Source: Hominisplanchenecus_A murintestinalis
Lineage (GTDB): Bacteria > Bacillota > Clostridia > Lachnospirales > Lachnospiraceae
NCBI RefSeq assembly: GCF_943193015.1
Contig: NZ_CALPCM010000025.1
Span: 1 to 43,796, forward strand
Length of the DNA stretch: 43,796 bases
Direction of reading: 5' to 3'
In this document: one piece after another, positions 8,864 through 15,076 of the stretch
Layout: each line of letters opens with the position of its first letter
Numbering within the stretch: position 1 is the stretch's first letter
Made by a program: the position numbers and the translations under genes
The notes under the pieces: generated by a model
The model's database searches: none
Told to the model about the DNA's origin: nothing
What the model saw: the letters and a program-made list of their open reading frames with translations, nothing else

Positions 8864-9760
8864 ATGAACAGGACAAGAAAAACGATATGGTTTGTTTTAA
8901 GTATATGTTTCGTATGTATGATATTTGCCATGCCAGTATCGGCGAAAGGAAAAAGCGCAGCAAAAAAGAATATGCCGAAGAAAATCGTGTTGAACCGGAC
9001 GGAGCTCTTGCTCTATCCGGGAGAAGAGAGAAAGCTGAGAGTAGAATATATAAAGCCGGAAAAGGCGTCTGCAAAGGTGGTATGGAAGTCAAAAAGGAAA
9101 GCCGTGGCAGCGATATCCCCGAAAGGAGAACTGAAAGCCAGGAAACCGGGAAAGACAACGATCACAGCAATCTCAAAAAAGAATGCGAAGTTAAAAGCAG
9201 TCGTAAAGGTAATTGTAAAAAAGAGACCGGAGAAAAAAGAGAAGGAATGTGTTTTCAAGACAAAACGACATGCTTACAATAGTAGCGATGAATGGCTAGA
9301 TGTATATGCAAATATAAATCATTTGGAACCGGTTATTTTCAGGAATAAAGAGGATATTTTAGAATATGTAAGATGTGCAAGAATATTAGATGTAAAAAAC
9401 AATAAAGGTTATGATACGTATGATGAAGTGATAAAGATGAACAAAAGAGAATGGTATAAAGAAACATCAAGAACATTTTTGGGCGAATACTTAAATATGG
9501 ATTTTAAAAAGGAAAGTCTTTTGGTTTTGTTTGGTCGATGTAATCAGGTAATCTCTTTAAAAACAAAATTTGATGTTAACGGAAAGCTTCAGGGGATTAT
9601 AGGTTTCCAAACAATAGGAGAGAGAAATAGGGGTATTGGATTAGGAGTTACTGCGATTGATACGGTAGCATTAAAGATAAGCAAGCAGGATGAAGCAATG
9701 ATAGATTATTATCAGTTTTATTATCAATTTCAGGAAGTGGAAGAGGAGCCGGAAAAGTAG
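8864..9760 (+). CDS. Secreted Big_2-domain protein, paralogue 1 (possible subtilase partner)
   Basis: The 298-residue protein has a signal peptide (residues 1-27, cleavage after PVSA), one bacterial Ig-like Big_2 domain (about 37-118, with AxVVWKSK...KPGKTTITAISKKN) and a C-terminal domain of about 150 residues. That domain is shared by all four paralogues and ends with a conserved ALKISKQDEAMIDYYQF-type block. The ATG has AAGGAGG 8 bases upstream and lies 30 bp after the subtilase. The C-terminal pattern (I/F-R-S-K-E-D-I ... MDFKKESLLVLF) recalls PrcB, the protein that works with the subtilisin-like PrtP of Treponema denticola; that likeness is inferred by eye. A role as chaperone, inhibitor or anchor of the protease is possible but not shown. 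Confidence 0.8.
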   Translation: MNRTRKTIWFVLSICFVCMIFAMPVSAKGKSAAKKNMPKKIVLNRTELLLYPGEERKLRVEYIKPEKASAKVVWKSKRKAVAAISPKGELKARKPGKTTITAISKKNAKLKAVVKVIVKKRPEKKEKECVFKTKRHAYNSSDEWLDVYANINHLEPVIFRNKEDILEYVRCARILDVKNNKGYDTYDEVIKMNKREWYKETSRTFLGEYLNMDFKKESLLVLFGRCNQVISLKTKFDVNGKLQGIIGFQTIGERNRGIGLGVTAIDTVALKISKQDEAMIDYYQFYYQFQEVEEEPEK

Positions 9761-9784
9761 TAAGGGAAGGAATGGAATGTTATT

Positions 9785-9863
9785 TATAGGGTATGTGCTT
9801 ACCGAAAATTGAATGGAACGGGAGTATTTTCTGAATATTCTGGTATTGTAGGGAAAAGGCTAT
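9785..9863 (+). pseudogene. Remnant of subtilase FN3 tail (duplication scar)
   Basis: This stretch repeats the last 75-80 bases of the subtilase gene (about 8758-8836). It codes for RVCAYRKLNGTGVFSEYSG then IVGK, against IRAYRKPNGTAVFSEYSG in the intact gene. One base is lost in the GGGAAAA tract, so the old stop codon is out of frame. It shows that the duplicated unit was FN3 tail plus Big_2 gene, about 1.03 kb. As a side effect the reading frame of the next gene appears open upstream of its true start. Confidence 0.8.
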
Positions 9864-9895
9864 ATAGGCAGAGGGGATTTGTAAGGAGGATTTGT

Positions 9896-10771
9896 ATGAA
9901 CAGGACAAGAAGAGGTATATGGTTTGTTTTAAATATATGTTTTATATGTATGATATTTATCATGCCGGCATCGGCGAAAGGAAAAAGCGCAGCAAAAAAG
10001 AATGTGCCGAAGAAAATCGTGTTGAACCGGACGGAGCTCTTGCTCTATCCGGGGGAAGAGAGAAAGCTGAGAGTAGAATATATAAAGCCGGAAAAGGCGT
10101 CTGCAAAAGTGGTATGGAAGTCAAAAAGGAAAGCCGTAGCAGCGATATCCCCGAAAGGAGAACTGAAAGCCGGGAAACCGGGAAAGACAACGATCACAGC
10201 AATCTCAAAAAAGAATCCGAAGGTAAAAGCAGTCGTAAAGGTAACTGTAAAAAAGAGGCCGAAGAAAAAGGAGAAGGAATGTGCTTTTGGAGGGAAAAGA
10301 CACTATAATATCGGCTCGCTGCTAACTGGATATGCGAGAGAGAAGCGTCTGAATCCTGTTGTTTTCAGAAGTAAAGAGGATATTTTGTCATATATAAAAG
10401 AGGCAAATGAAGATGATTATATATATAACAAATATAGCGATTATTACAAACAAAAAATAAATTGGAACGATAGAAAGTGGAGAAAGCATCTCTCTGGGAC
10501 ATTTTTATCGGAATATTTTAACATGGATTTTAAGAAAGAGAGTCTTGTCGTTTTTTTTAACAATTATACGAAAATTTTGTCTTTACAGACAAAATTTGAT
10601 GATGCCGGAAAACTTCGGGGAATCATAAAATTTCGTTCTTATCCATCAGAACCGCTGGGGCCAGGAATAGCCGTGCCGGCAGTTATTCCTGAGGAGGCAA
10701 CAACGTTAAAGATAAGCAAGCAGGATGAAGCAATGATAGATTACTATCAGTTTCAGGCAGTGGAAGAGTAA
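9896..10771 (+). CDS. Secreted Big_2-domain protein, paralogue 2
   Basis: The 291-residue protein is nearly identical to paralogue 1 over the signal peptide and Big_2 domain, then diverges in the C-terminal domain (about 125-291), again closing with the ISKQDEAMIDYYQF block. The start is placed at 9896, which has AAGGAGG 6 bases upstream and aligns with the start of paralogue 1. The frame upstream of it only reflects the FN3-tail scar. A conserved N-terminal half with a divergent C-terminal half suggests the C-terminal domain contacts something variable, or that gene conversion is homogenising the 5' half. Confidence 0.8.
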   Translation: MNRTRRGIWFVLNICFICMIFIMPASAKGKSAAKKNVPKKIVLNRTELLLYPGEERKLRVEYIKPEKASAKVVWKSKRKAVAAISPKGELKAGKPGKTTITAISKKNPKVKAVVKVTVKKRPKKKEKECAFGGKRHYNIGSLLTGYAREKRLNPVVFRSKEDILSYIKEANEDDYIYNKYSDYYKQKINWNDRKWRKHLSGTFLSEYFNMDFKKESLVVFFNNYTKILSLQTKFDDAGKLRGIIKFRSYPSEPLGPGIAVPAVIPEEATTLKISKQDEAMIDYYQFQAVEE

Positions 10772-10903
10772 CCGTCGAATGATAAGCCCAACGCAAAAGA
10801 GAAGTAAAAAATTGAAAAACAGGTTGATTATTTCGGCAGAATCTATATATACTGTAGGCGGGAATAGATGTTTGCCACTTGCTATTACAGGTGTGATATA
10901 AAA

Positions 10904-10931
10904 GGTATGCACTGCACGAGCGATGCATACC
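10904..10931. repeat. Inverted repeat in the convergent intergenic region
   Basis: GGTATGCA (10904-10911) pairs with TGCATACC (10924-10931). It lies with the 11001 hairpin in the 324-bp gap (10772-11095) between the two convergent Big_2 clusters. No gene is seen in that gap. Confidence 0.5.
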
Positions 10932-11000
10932 TGGCAGAAGAACTGGAGACAGAAATACCTTGCAAAGCGCTAAGAACCCCTTCTTTTTTATCGTATTGAT

Positions 11001-11040
11001 AGAAGTCCCGATGTTTTTTTGAAAGAACGTAGGGACTTCT
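11001..11040. terminator. Hairpin between the convergent Big_2 clusters
   Basis: AGAAGTCCC (11001-11009) pairs with GGGACTTCT (11032-11040) and is followed by ATTTTAAT on the plus strand. It probably ends the plus-strand cluster and may block opposing transcription. Confidence 0.6.
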
Positions 11041-11095
11041 ATTTTAATGGTATGTATTGGTCTTAGTTACTGATGAATTATTTTTATTATAAGAT

Positions 11096-11733
11096 TTATT
11101 TCACGGTTTCACCTTCAAAATGGAAATAATCAATCATAGCTTCATCCTGCTTGTTTATGCGGAGGGCAGTGACAGAGTCAGGACGATACCAGGTGACTTT
11201 TGGATAATCATTAGATTTATCATGTTTCAATTGAACTTTTACAGTGCATTGCAGTTTTCCCAGGGCGTCAAATTGCGTGTTGGCAGATATGATTTGCAAA
11301 GGAAGAGCTTCAGAAAAAAATAGAACAAGGCTTTCTTTTGTAAAGTTCATATTTTTATATTCTGCAAGGAAACCTTCTGTTTTTTTGGACGCTTTTTAAC
11401 GATTATACGAATAGCAGATTTGACGGAGGGATTCTGCCTGGAGACAGCGGTAATCACAGTTTTACCTGGTTTTTTCGCAGTAGCTTTTCCGTTTCCTGAT
11501 ACAGAAGCTATCTTTGGCTTTTTGGATTTCCAGGTGACTTTTGGGGAAGCTTTTGCAGGCCGTACCTTTTCAACCCAAAGATTTTTTGATTCGCCTACGT
11601 ATAGCAGAATTTCTTTGCGGCTGAGAAACAGTTTTTTCGGTATGCTTTTTGATTTGGCGGCTGCGGGCAAGGTAAAAACTGCCAGAAAAAAGCACAGTGT
11701 ACAGAGCAAGAGTGTAAGTTTTTTCGTTTTCAT
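11096..11733 (-). pseudogene. Broken Big_2-domain protein, paralogue 4
   Basis: Two minus-strand frames make up one gene. The first (11733-11347, 128 residues) holds the signal peptide and Big_2 domain and stops soon after KKRPKKQ. The second (11350-11096, 84 residues) starts at MNFTKES and carries the end of the shared C-terminal domain (INKQDEAMIDYFHF). Compared with paralogue 3 about 50 residues between them are missing and the join is out of frame. The two frames overlap as ATGA, so coupled translation is conceivable, but the second product would lack a signal peptide. Best read as an internal deletion with frameshift. Confidence 0.8.
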
Positions 11734-11830
11734 AGGCTTCTCCTTTATGGCATGGACGGAATTTTAAGCATTTCTTGAGTGAAAGCAGAGATTTCCGTCC
11801 ATGAGTTTGTTTTGGATAGTATATGATTAG

Positions 11831-12601
11831 CTAAAACAAATTAATCTGAAAGTAATCAATCATGGCTTCATCCTTTCGGCTTATTTTAAGCGCGATCTTA
11901 TAATCAGGTATATAGGTTAAATAATATGTGCCGTCAGGAGGAGAGCCATAACTATGAAGTCGCACTTTTAAAAGGCATTGCAATTTTCCGGAAGCGTCCA
12001 GCTTTGTGGAACAAGACAAGACCTCTCCACTGCCAATCTTTGTATCGAGCACGATTAAGCTGTTTTTTTTGAAATCCATATTTTTATAATTCTCAAAGTC
12101 TTTATCTAGATGGTAGTTGATGAAGAGTTCATCAAAATCTTCTTTGCTCCGGATAATTATGGGTTCTCCATAGCGCCACCCAGCCTGTGAGGGGAGTCTT
12201 ATGGAGTCAGAAAAAAAGTTTGCCTGAAATGCACAGTCTTTTTCCTGTTTTTTTGGACGTTTTTTAATCGTTACTTTTACCAGGGCTTTTACTTTGGGAT
12301 TTTTCTTTGCAGCCGCAGTAATAACGGTTTTTCCTGCTTTCTTTGCAGTAACTTTTCCATTTTTGGAGACAAAAGCTATTTTTGGCTTTTTGGATTTCCA
12401 GGTGACTTTTTGGGAAGCTTTTGCAGGACGTACTTTTTCAACCCAAAGATTTTTTGATTCGCCCACGTATAGCAGAATTTCTTTGCGGCTGAGAAACAGT
12501 TTTTTCGGTATGTTTTTTGACTTTGCGGCTGCGGGGAGAGTGAAAGCAGCAAAGAGAAAGCACAATGTACAGAATAGAAATGTAAATTTTTTTGTTCTCA
12601 T
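11831..12601 (-). CDS. Secreted Big_2-domain protein, paralogue 3
   Basis: The 256-residue minus-strand member of the family has a signal peptide (1-26, ending LPAAAKS), a Big_2 domain (about 30-115, KVTWKSKKPKIAFVSKNGK) and the C-terminal domain with NMDFKKNSLIVL and ALKISRKDEAMIDYF. GAGAGGAG lies upstream of the ATG. The gene follows the subtilase remnant 12622-12828 after 20 bp, the same order as on the plus strand (protease then Big_2 gene), so the minus-strand cluster is an inverted copy of the plus-strand one. Confidence 0.8.
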   Translation of the reverse strand: MRTKKFTFLFCTLCFLFAAFTLPAAAKSKNIPKKLFLSRKEILLYVGESKNLWVEKVRPAKASQKVTWKSKKPKIAFVSKNGKVTAKKAGKTVITAAAKKNPKVKALVKVTIKKRPKKQEKDCAFQANFFSDSIRLPSQAGWRYGEPIIIRSKEDFDELFINYHLDKDFENYKNMDFKKNSLIVLDTKIGSGEVLSCSTKLDASGKLQCLLKVRLHSYGSPPDGTYYLTYIPDYKIALKISRKDEAMIDYFQINLF

Positions 12602-12621
12602 AGAAAACTCCTCTCTAAATA

Positions 12622-12828
12622 TTATTTTGCTTTTTTTGATACGATGCTTGTTAAATTTGAAAGCACTTTTTTGCCGTTAACTGTACGGTATGCCCGCATT
12701 CGGTAGTAATAGGTCTTTCCGGCAGTTACAGAAGTGTCTGCAAAGGAAAGAGTGGCCGCATAGCCAATATTCCCCAATAGCAGAGAGAATCCCAGAACGG
12801 CGGCGCATAATGCTCTCATCTTTTTCAT
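12622..12828 (-). pseudogene. Collapsed subtilase: signal peptide fused to FN3 tail
   Basis: The 68-residue frame starts with a signal peptide (MKKMRALCAAVLGFSLLLG, then NIGYAA). After a few residues it runs directly into the end of the FN3 repeat (DTSVTAGKTYYYRMRAYRTV ... SIVSKKAK). The latter matches the last 40 residues of the subtilase at 6551-8833 (DDTTVKAGKTYYYKIRAYRK). The propeptide, the catalytic domain and most of the FN3 region are missing, as from one large in-frame deletion. The product could still be exported as a tiny peptide, but a function is not expected. Confidence 0.75.
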
Positions 12829-12930
12829 ATAAAATTTCTGCTTTACATGGTGCGGGGTGAAATGGTTCCTAAAAAGCTTTTATCACACCCCTTCCTAAAA
12901 GTAAAAATTAAATTAATTTGCCTTAAAACA

Positions 12931-12959
12931 AGAATACAATTATTAAAAACATATGTCAA
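12931..12959 (-). promoter_or_regulatory. Promoter of the minus-strand Big_2 cluster
   Basis: On the minus strand TTGACA (12959-12954) is followed by 17 bp and TATTCT (12936-12931). The gap 12829-13075 otherwise holds a GGGGTG/CACCCC inverted repeat (about 12853-12892) in the 5' UTR and no credible gene. Confidence 0.6.
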
Positions 12960-13075
12960 TGGTGGTAAAATAAATTTAAGGATTCTTAAGGAATTGAAGA
13001 TACATTTTACGCAGCGCATTTATATTTGCGGAAAAATATCGAAAAAGAAAAAATCTGCAAATCATATGGACAGGC

Positions 13076-13105
13076 GCATATTTTTCATGGACAAGTCATA
13101 GGATA
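13076..13105 (+). promoter_or_regulatory. Candidate sigma-E promoter of spoIID
   Basis: GCATATT (13076-13082), 14 bp, then CATAGGATA (13097-13105) resembles the sigma-E consensus (KMATATT, 14 bp, CATACA-T). spoIID is a sigma-E (mother-cell) gene in Bacillus, so the match is consistent with known regulation. Confidence 0.55.
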
Positions 13106-13128
13106 AATGAAAAAGGGTGCGTGTGTTT

Positions 13129-14031
13129 ATGTGGAGAAGTGTTCAAAGGCTGACTGCCGCGCTGGTGATTGTCTTTCTGGTGCCTTATGTGATTGTGACG
13201 CTTGGTTCGAAGGAGGAGCAGGAAGCGTATGCGCTGCAGAGGGCCTCGGAAAATTTTATTTCTATTCATACAAGGGACGGAATCCGGGAGATTGGGTTTG
13301 AGGACTATGTGTGTGGAGTGGCGGCGCGGGAGCTGGGGGAGAACTGCGGAGTAGAGGCGGCGAAGGCGCAGATGGTAGTGGTGCGGACGAACCTTAAGAA
13401 ATTTCAGGAGGACAACCCCGGAACACTGTTGTCGGAGGAGTATATGACGCTGGAGGATATGGAGGAAAAAGGGATTTTGGAGGAAATGCTGCGGGCGGTG
13501 GAAGAGACAAACGGGCAGGTTCTTACTTTTGAGAATAAGCTGATTCGGGTTCCGTTCCATGCGGTAAGCAGCGGGAGGACACGCTCAGGTGAGGATGCGG
13601 GACTTGCGGCGGAATATCCCTGGCTGACGGCTGTGGAGAGCCGCCAGGATGTGGAATCGGAGTGGTATCTTTCGGTGACGCTGCTGGAACCGGAAGCCCT
13701 GCGGACATGCATTGACGAGGGATGTCCCGGGGCGTTGACAGAGGGGGCGCTGCTGGATCAGATGGAGATTTTATCCAGGGATGAGAGCGGCTATGTGACA
13801 GCCATGCGGGTGGGAGGGCAGAAGATTACCGGAGAAAAGTTCCGCAGCCTTCTTGGGCTGTCGTCGAGCTGCTTTTATATAGAAGAAAATGAGGGGAAAA
13901 TCAGGATTACAACAAAAGGGCTTGGGCACGGGCTGGGGATGAGCCTGTATGGCGCTGTGCGTATGGCGGAGGCGGGGTCAGATTACCGGGAAATTCTTCA
14001 GTATTATTTTGAAAAGTGTATAATTGCATAG
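13129..14031 (+). CDS. spoIID: Stage II sporulation protein D (SpoIID), peptidoglycan lytic transglycosylase
   Basis: Membrane-anchored mother-cell enzyme of the engulfment DMP machinery, which cleaves glycan strands. Residues about 5-25 form a membrane segment. The catalytic region is visible as YVCGVAAREL (catalytic Glu is the E of AREL) followed by AAKAQMVVVRTN. The C-terminal signature GLGHGLGMSLYGAVRMAEAG is typical of the family. I place the start at ATG 13129, which has AAAAGGG upstream; a GTG at 13117 in the same frame is an alternative, but it would leave almost no leader after the candidate sigma-E promoter. spoIIQ follows about 100 bp downstream, the usual clostridial arrangement. 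Confidence 0.92.
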   Translation: MWRSVQRLTAALVIVFLVPYVIVTLGSKEEQEAYALQRASENFISIHTRDGIREIGFEDYVCGVAARELGENCGVEAAKAQMVVVRTNLKKFQEDNPGTLLSEEYMTLEDMEEKGILEEMLRAVEETNGQVLTFENKLIRVPFHAVSSGRTRSGEDAGLAAEYPWLTAVESRQDVESEWYLSVTLLEPEALRTCIDEGCPGALTEGALLDQMEILSRDESGYVTAMRVGGQKITGEKFRSLLGLSSSCFYIEENEGKIRITTKGLGHGLGMSLYGAVRMAEAGSDYREILQYYFEKCIIA

Positions 14032-14131
14032 GTTTTGGAAATGCTATGATTAGGCGTAGCTGTTGGTGCAGCAGGAGGGAAATACCCGCTGTTCCGAAGG
14101 AGTACGTAGATTATAGTATGAGGTGAAGATT

Positions 14132-14929
14132 ATGCAGAATAAGAAAGGAAAAGGATTTACGACGAAAAAGGGAGCTATGGTAATCTTGAGTCTCTGCCTG
14201 GTAGGGGGCGCGGCATTTACTACTTATTACACAATTGACCGTGCGGATAAGGCAAAGGAAGAGAAGCAGCGTCTTATGGATCTGAATGCGGAGATACGGG
14301 AAGAGGCCCGCGCAGAGGCTGAGAAGGAGAAAGCTTCCGAGGCACAGAAGGCAAATGCGGCAGATGCGAAAGCAGACCTTCCTCTGGCAAACGAGATGGA
14401 TGTAGACCCTGCCACGCTGGTAAAAGAGGAAGAGACGGAACCGGTTACGGAGATGGAGACAGAAGAGGCGGTGGATGTTTCCTCTGCAAATATTCAGCCT
14501 ACGGTGGCATTTGACGACTCGATACCGCTTACCTGGCCGGTGGCAGGAAACGTGCTTCTGGACTACAGCATGGATTCGACGGTTTATTTCCCGACACTAG
14601 ATCAGTATAAGTACAATCCGGCGCTGATTATCGGTGCAGAAACAGGTGGTCAGGTAGTAGCTGCCGCAAGGGGAATCGTAGAATCTGTTGATGTAAATGA
14701 AGAGACAGGCACGACCCTCACCCTTGATTTGGGAAATGAGTATGAGCTGGTGTACGGGCAGCTGAAGGAAGTGACGGCGGAAGTCGGCGAAGTGGTAGAG
14801 ACAGGCCAGCTTCTGGGCTATGTGAGCGAGCCTACCAAATACTATTGTGAAGAGGGCAGCAACCTTTACTTTGAGATGAAGAAGGATGGAGTTCCGGTAG
14901 ACCCGTTCCTGTATCTGGACGGAGAATAG
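14132..14929 (+). CDS. spoIIQ: SpoIIQ-like engulfment protein with degenerate LytM (M23) domain
   Basis: Forespore membrane protein that in Bacillus and Clostridioides binds SpoIIIAH across the septum. The 265-residue protein has one membrane segment (about 12-32), an Ala/Glu-rich charged stalk (about 38-130) and a C-terminal M23 fold starting at PLTWPVAGNVLLDYS. The metal-ligand positions are not kept: the HxxxD region reads NPALIIGAE and the HxH region reads LVYGQL, so it should be structural and not an endopeptidase. The start is set at ATG 14132; the in-frame GTG at 14123 lies inside the AGGTGA ribosome site. It is placed next to spoIID, and sigma-F control is expected but no clear promoter was recognised. 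Confidence 0.88.
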   Translation: MQNKKGKGFTTKKGAMVILSLCLVGGAAFTTYYTIDRADKAKEEKQRLMDLNAEIREEARAEAEKEKASEAQKANAADAKADLPLANEMDVDPATLVKEEETEPVTEMETEEAVDVSSANIQPTVAFDDSIPLTWPVAGNVLLDYSMDSTVYFPTLDQYKYNPALIIGAETGGQVVAAARGIVESVDVNEETGTTLTLDLGNEYELVYGQLKEVTAEVGEVVETGQLLGYVSEPTKYYCEEGSNLYFEMKKDGVPVDPFLYLDGE

Positions 14930-14945
14930 AGGTAAGTCAAAGCCC

Positions 14946-14985
14946 CGCCCCTTTTCTGATAAATAAAAGAAAAGGGGCGTTGTTT
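14946..14985 (+). terminator. Terminator of spoIIQ
   Basis: CGCCCCTTTTCT (14946-14957) pairs with AGAAAAGGGGCG (14968-14979), followed by TTGTTT. Confidence 0.85.
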
Positions 14986-14996
14986 AAAGAAATACG

Positions 14997-15038
14997 TTGC
15001 CAAATGCAATCCTGATTTTATATAATGAAAGCAGGATT
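14997..15038 (+). promoter_or_regulatory. Promoter with overlapping inverted repeat, papain-like protease gene
   Basis: TTGCCA (14997-15002), 18 bp, then TATAAT (15021-15026). An inverted repeat AATCCTG (15008-15014) / CAGGATT (15032-15038) spans the -10 box and the start site, and T residues follow it. It could be an operator or an early terminator. Confidence 0.6.
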
Positions 15039-15076
15039 TTTTGTTGTATTTGAAATGAGAGAAAGGAGCTTCTATC

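Noticed and set aside
8887..10308. Two similar frames (8887-9282 and 9892-10308) in a second reading frame of the Big_2 genes
   Set aside because: They look conserved between copies only because the underlying genes are recent duplicates; no ribosome site, and the real frame has signal peptide and Ig fold.
12847..13101. 84-codon plus-strand frame before spoIID
   Set aside because: Very A+T-rich, no ribosome site or domain, and it overlaps the promoter regions of both neighbours.
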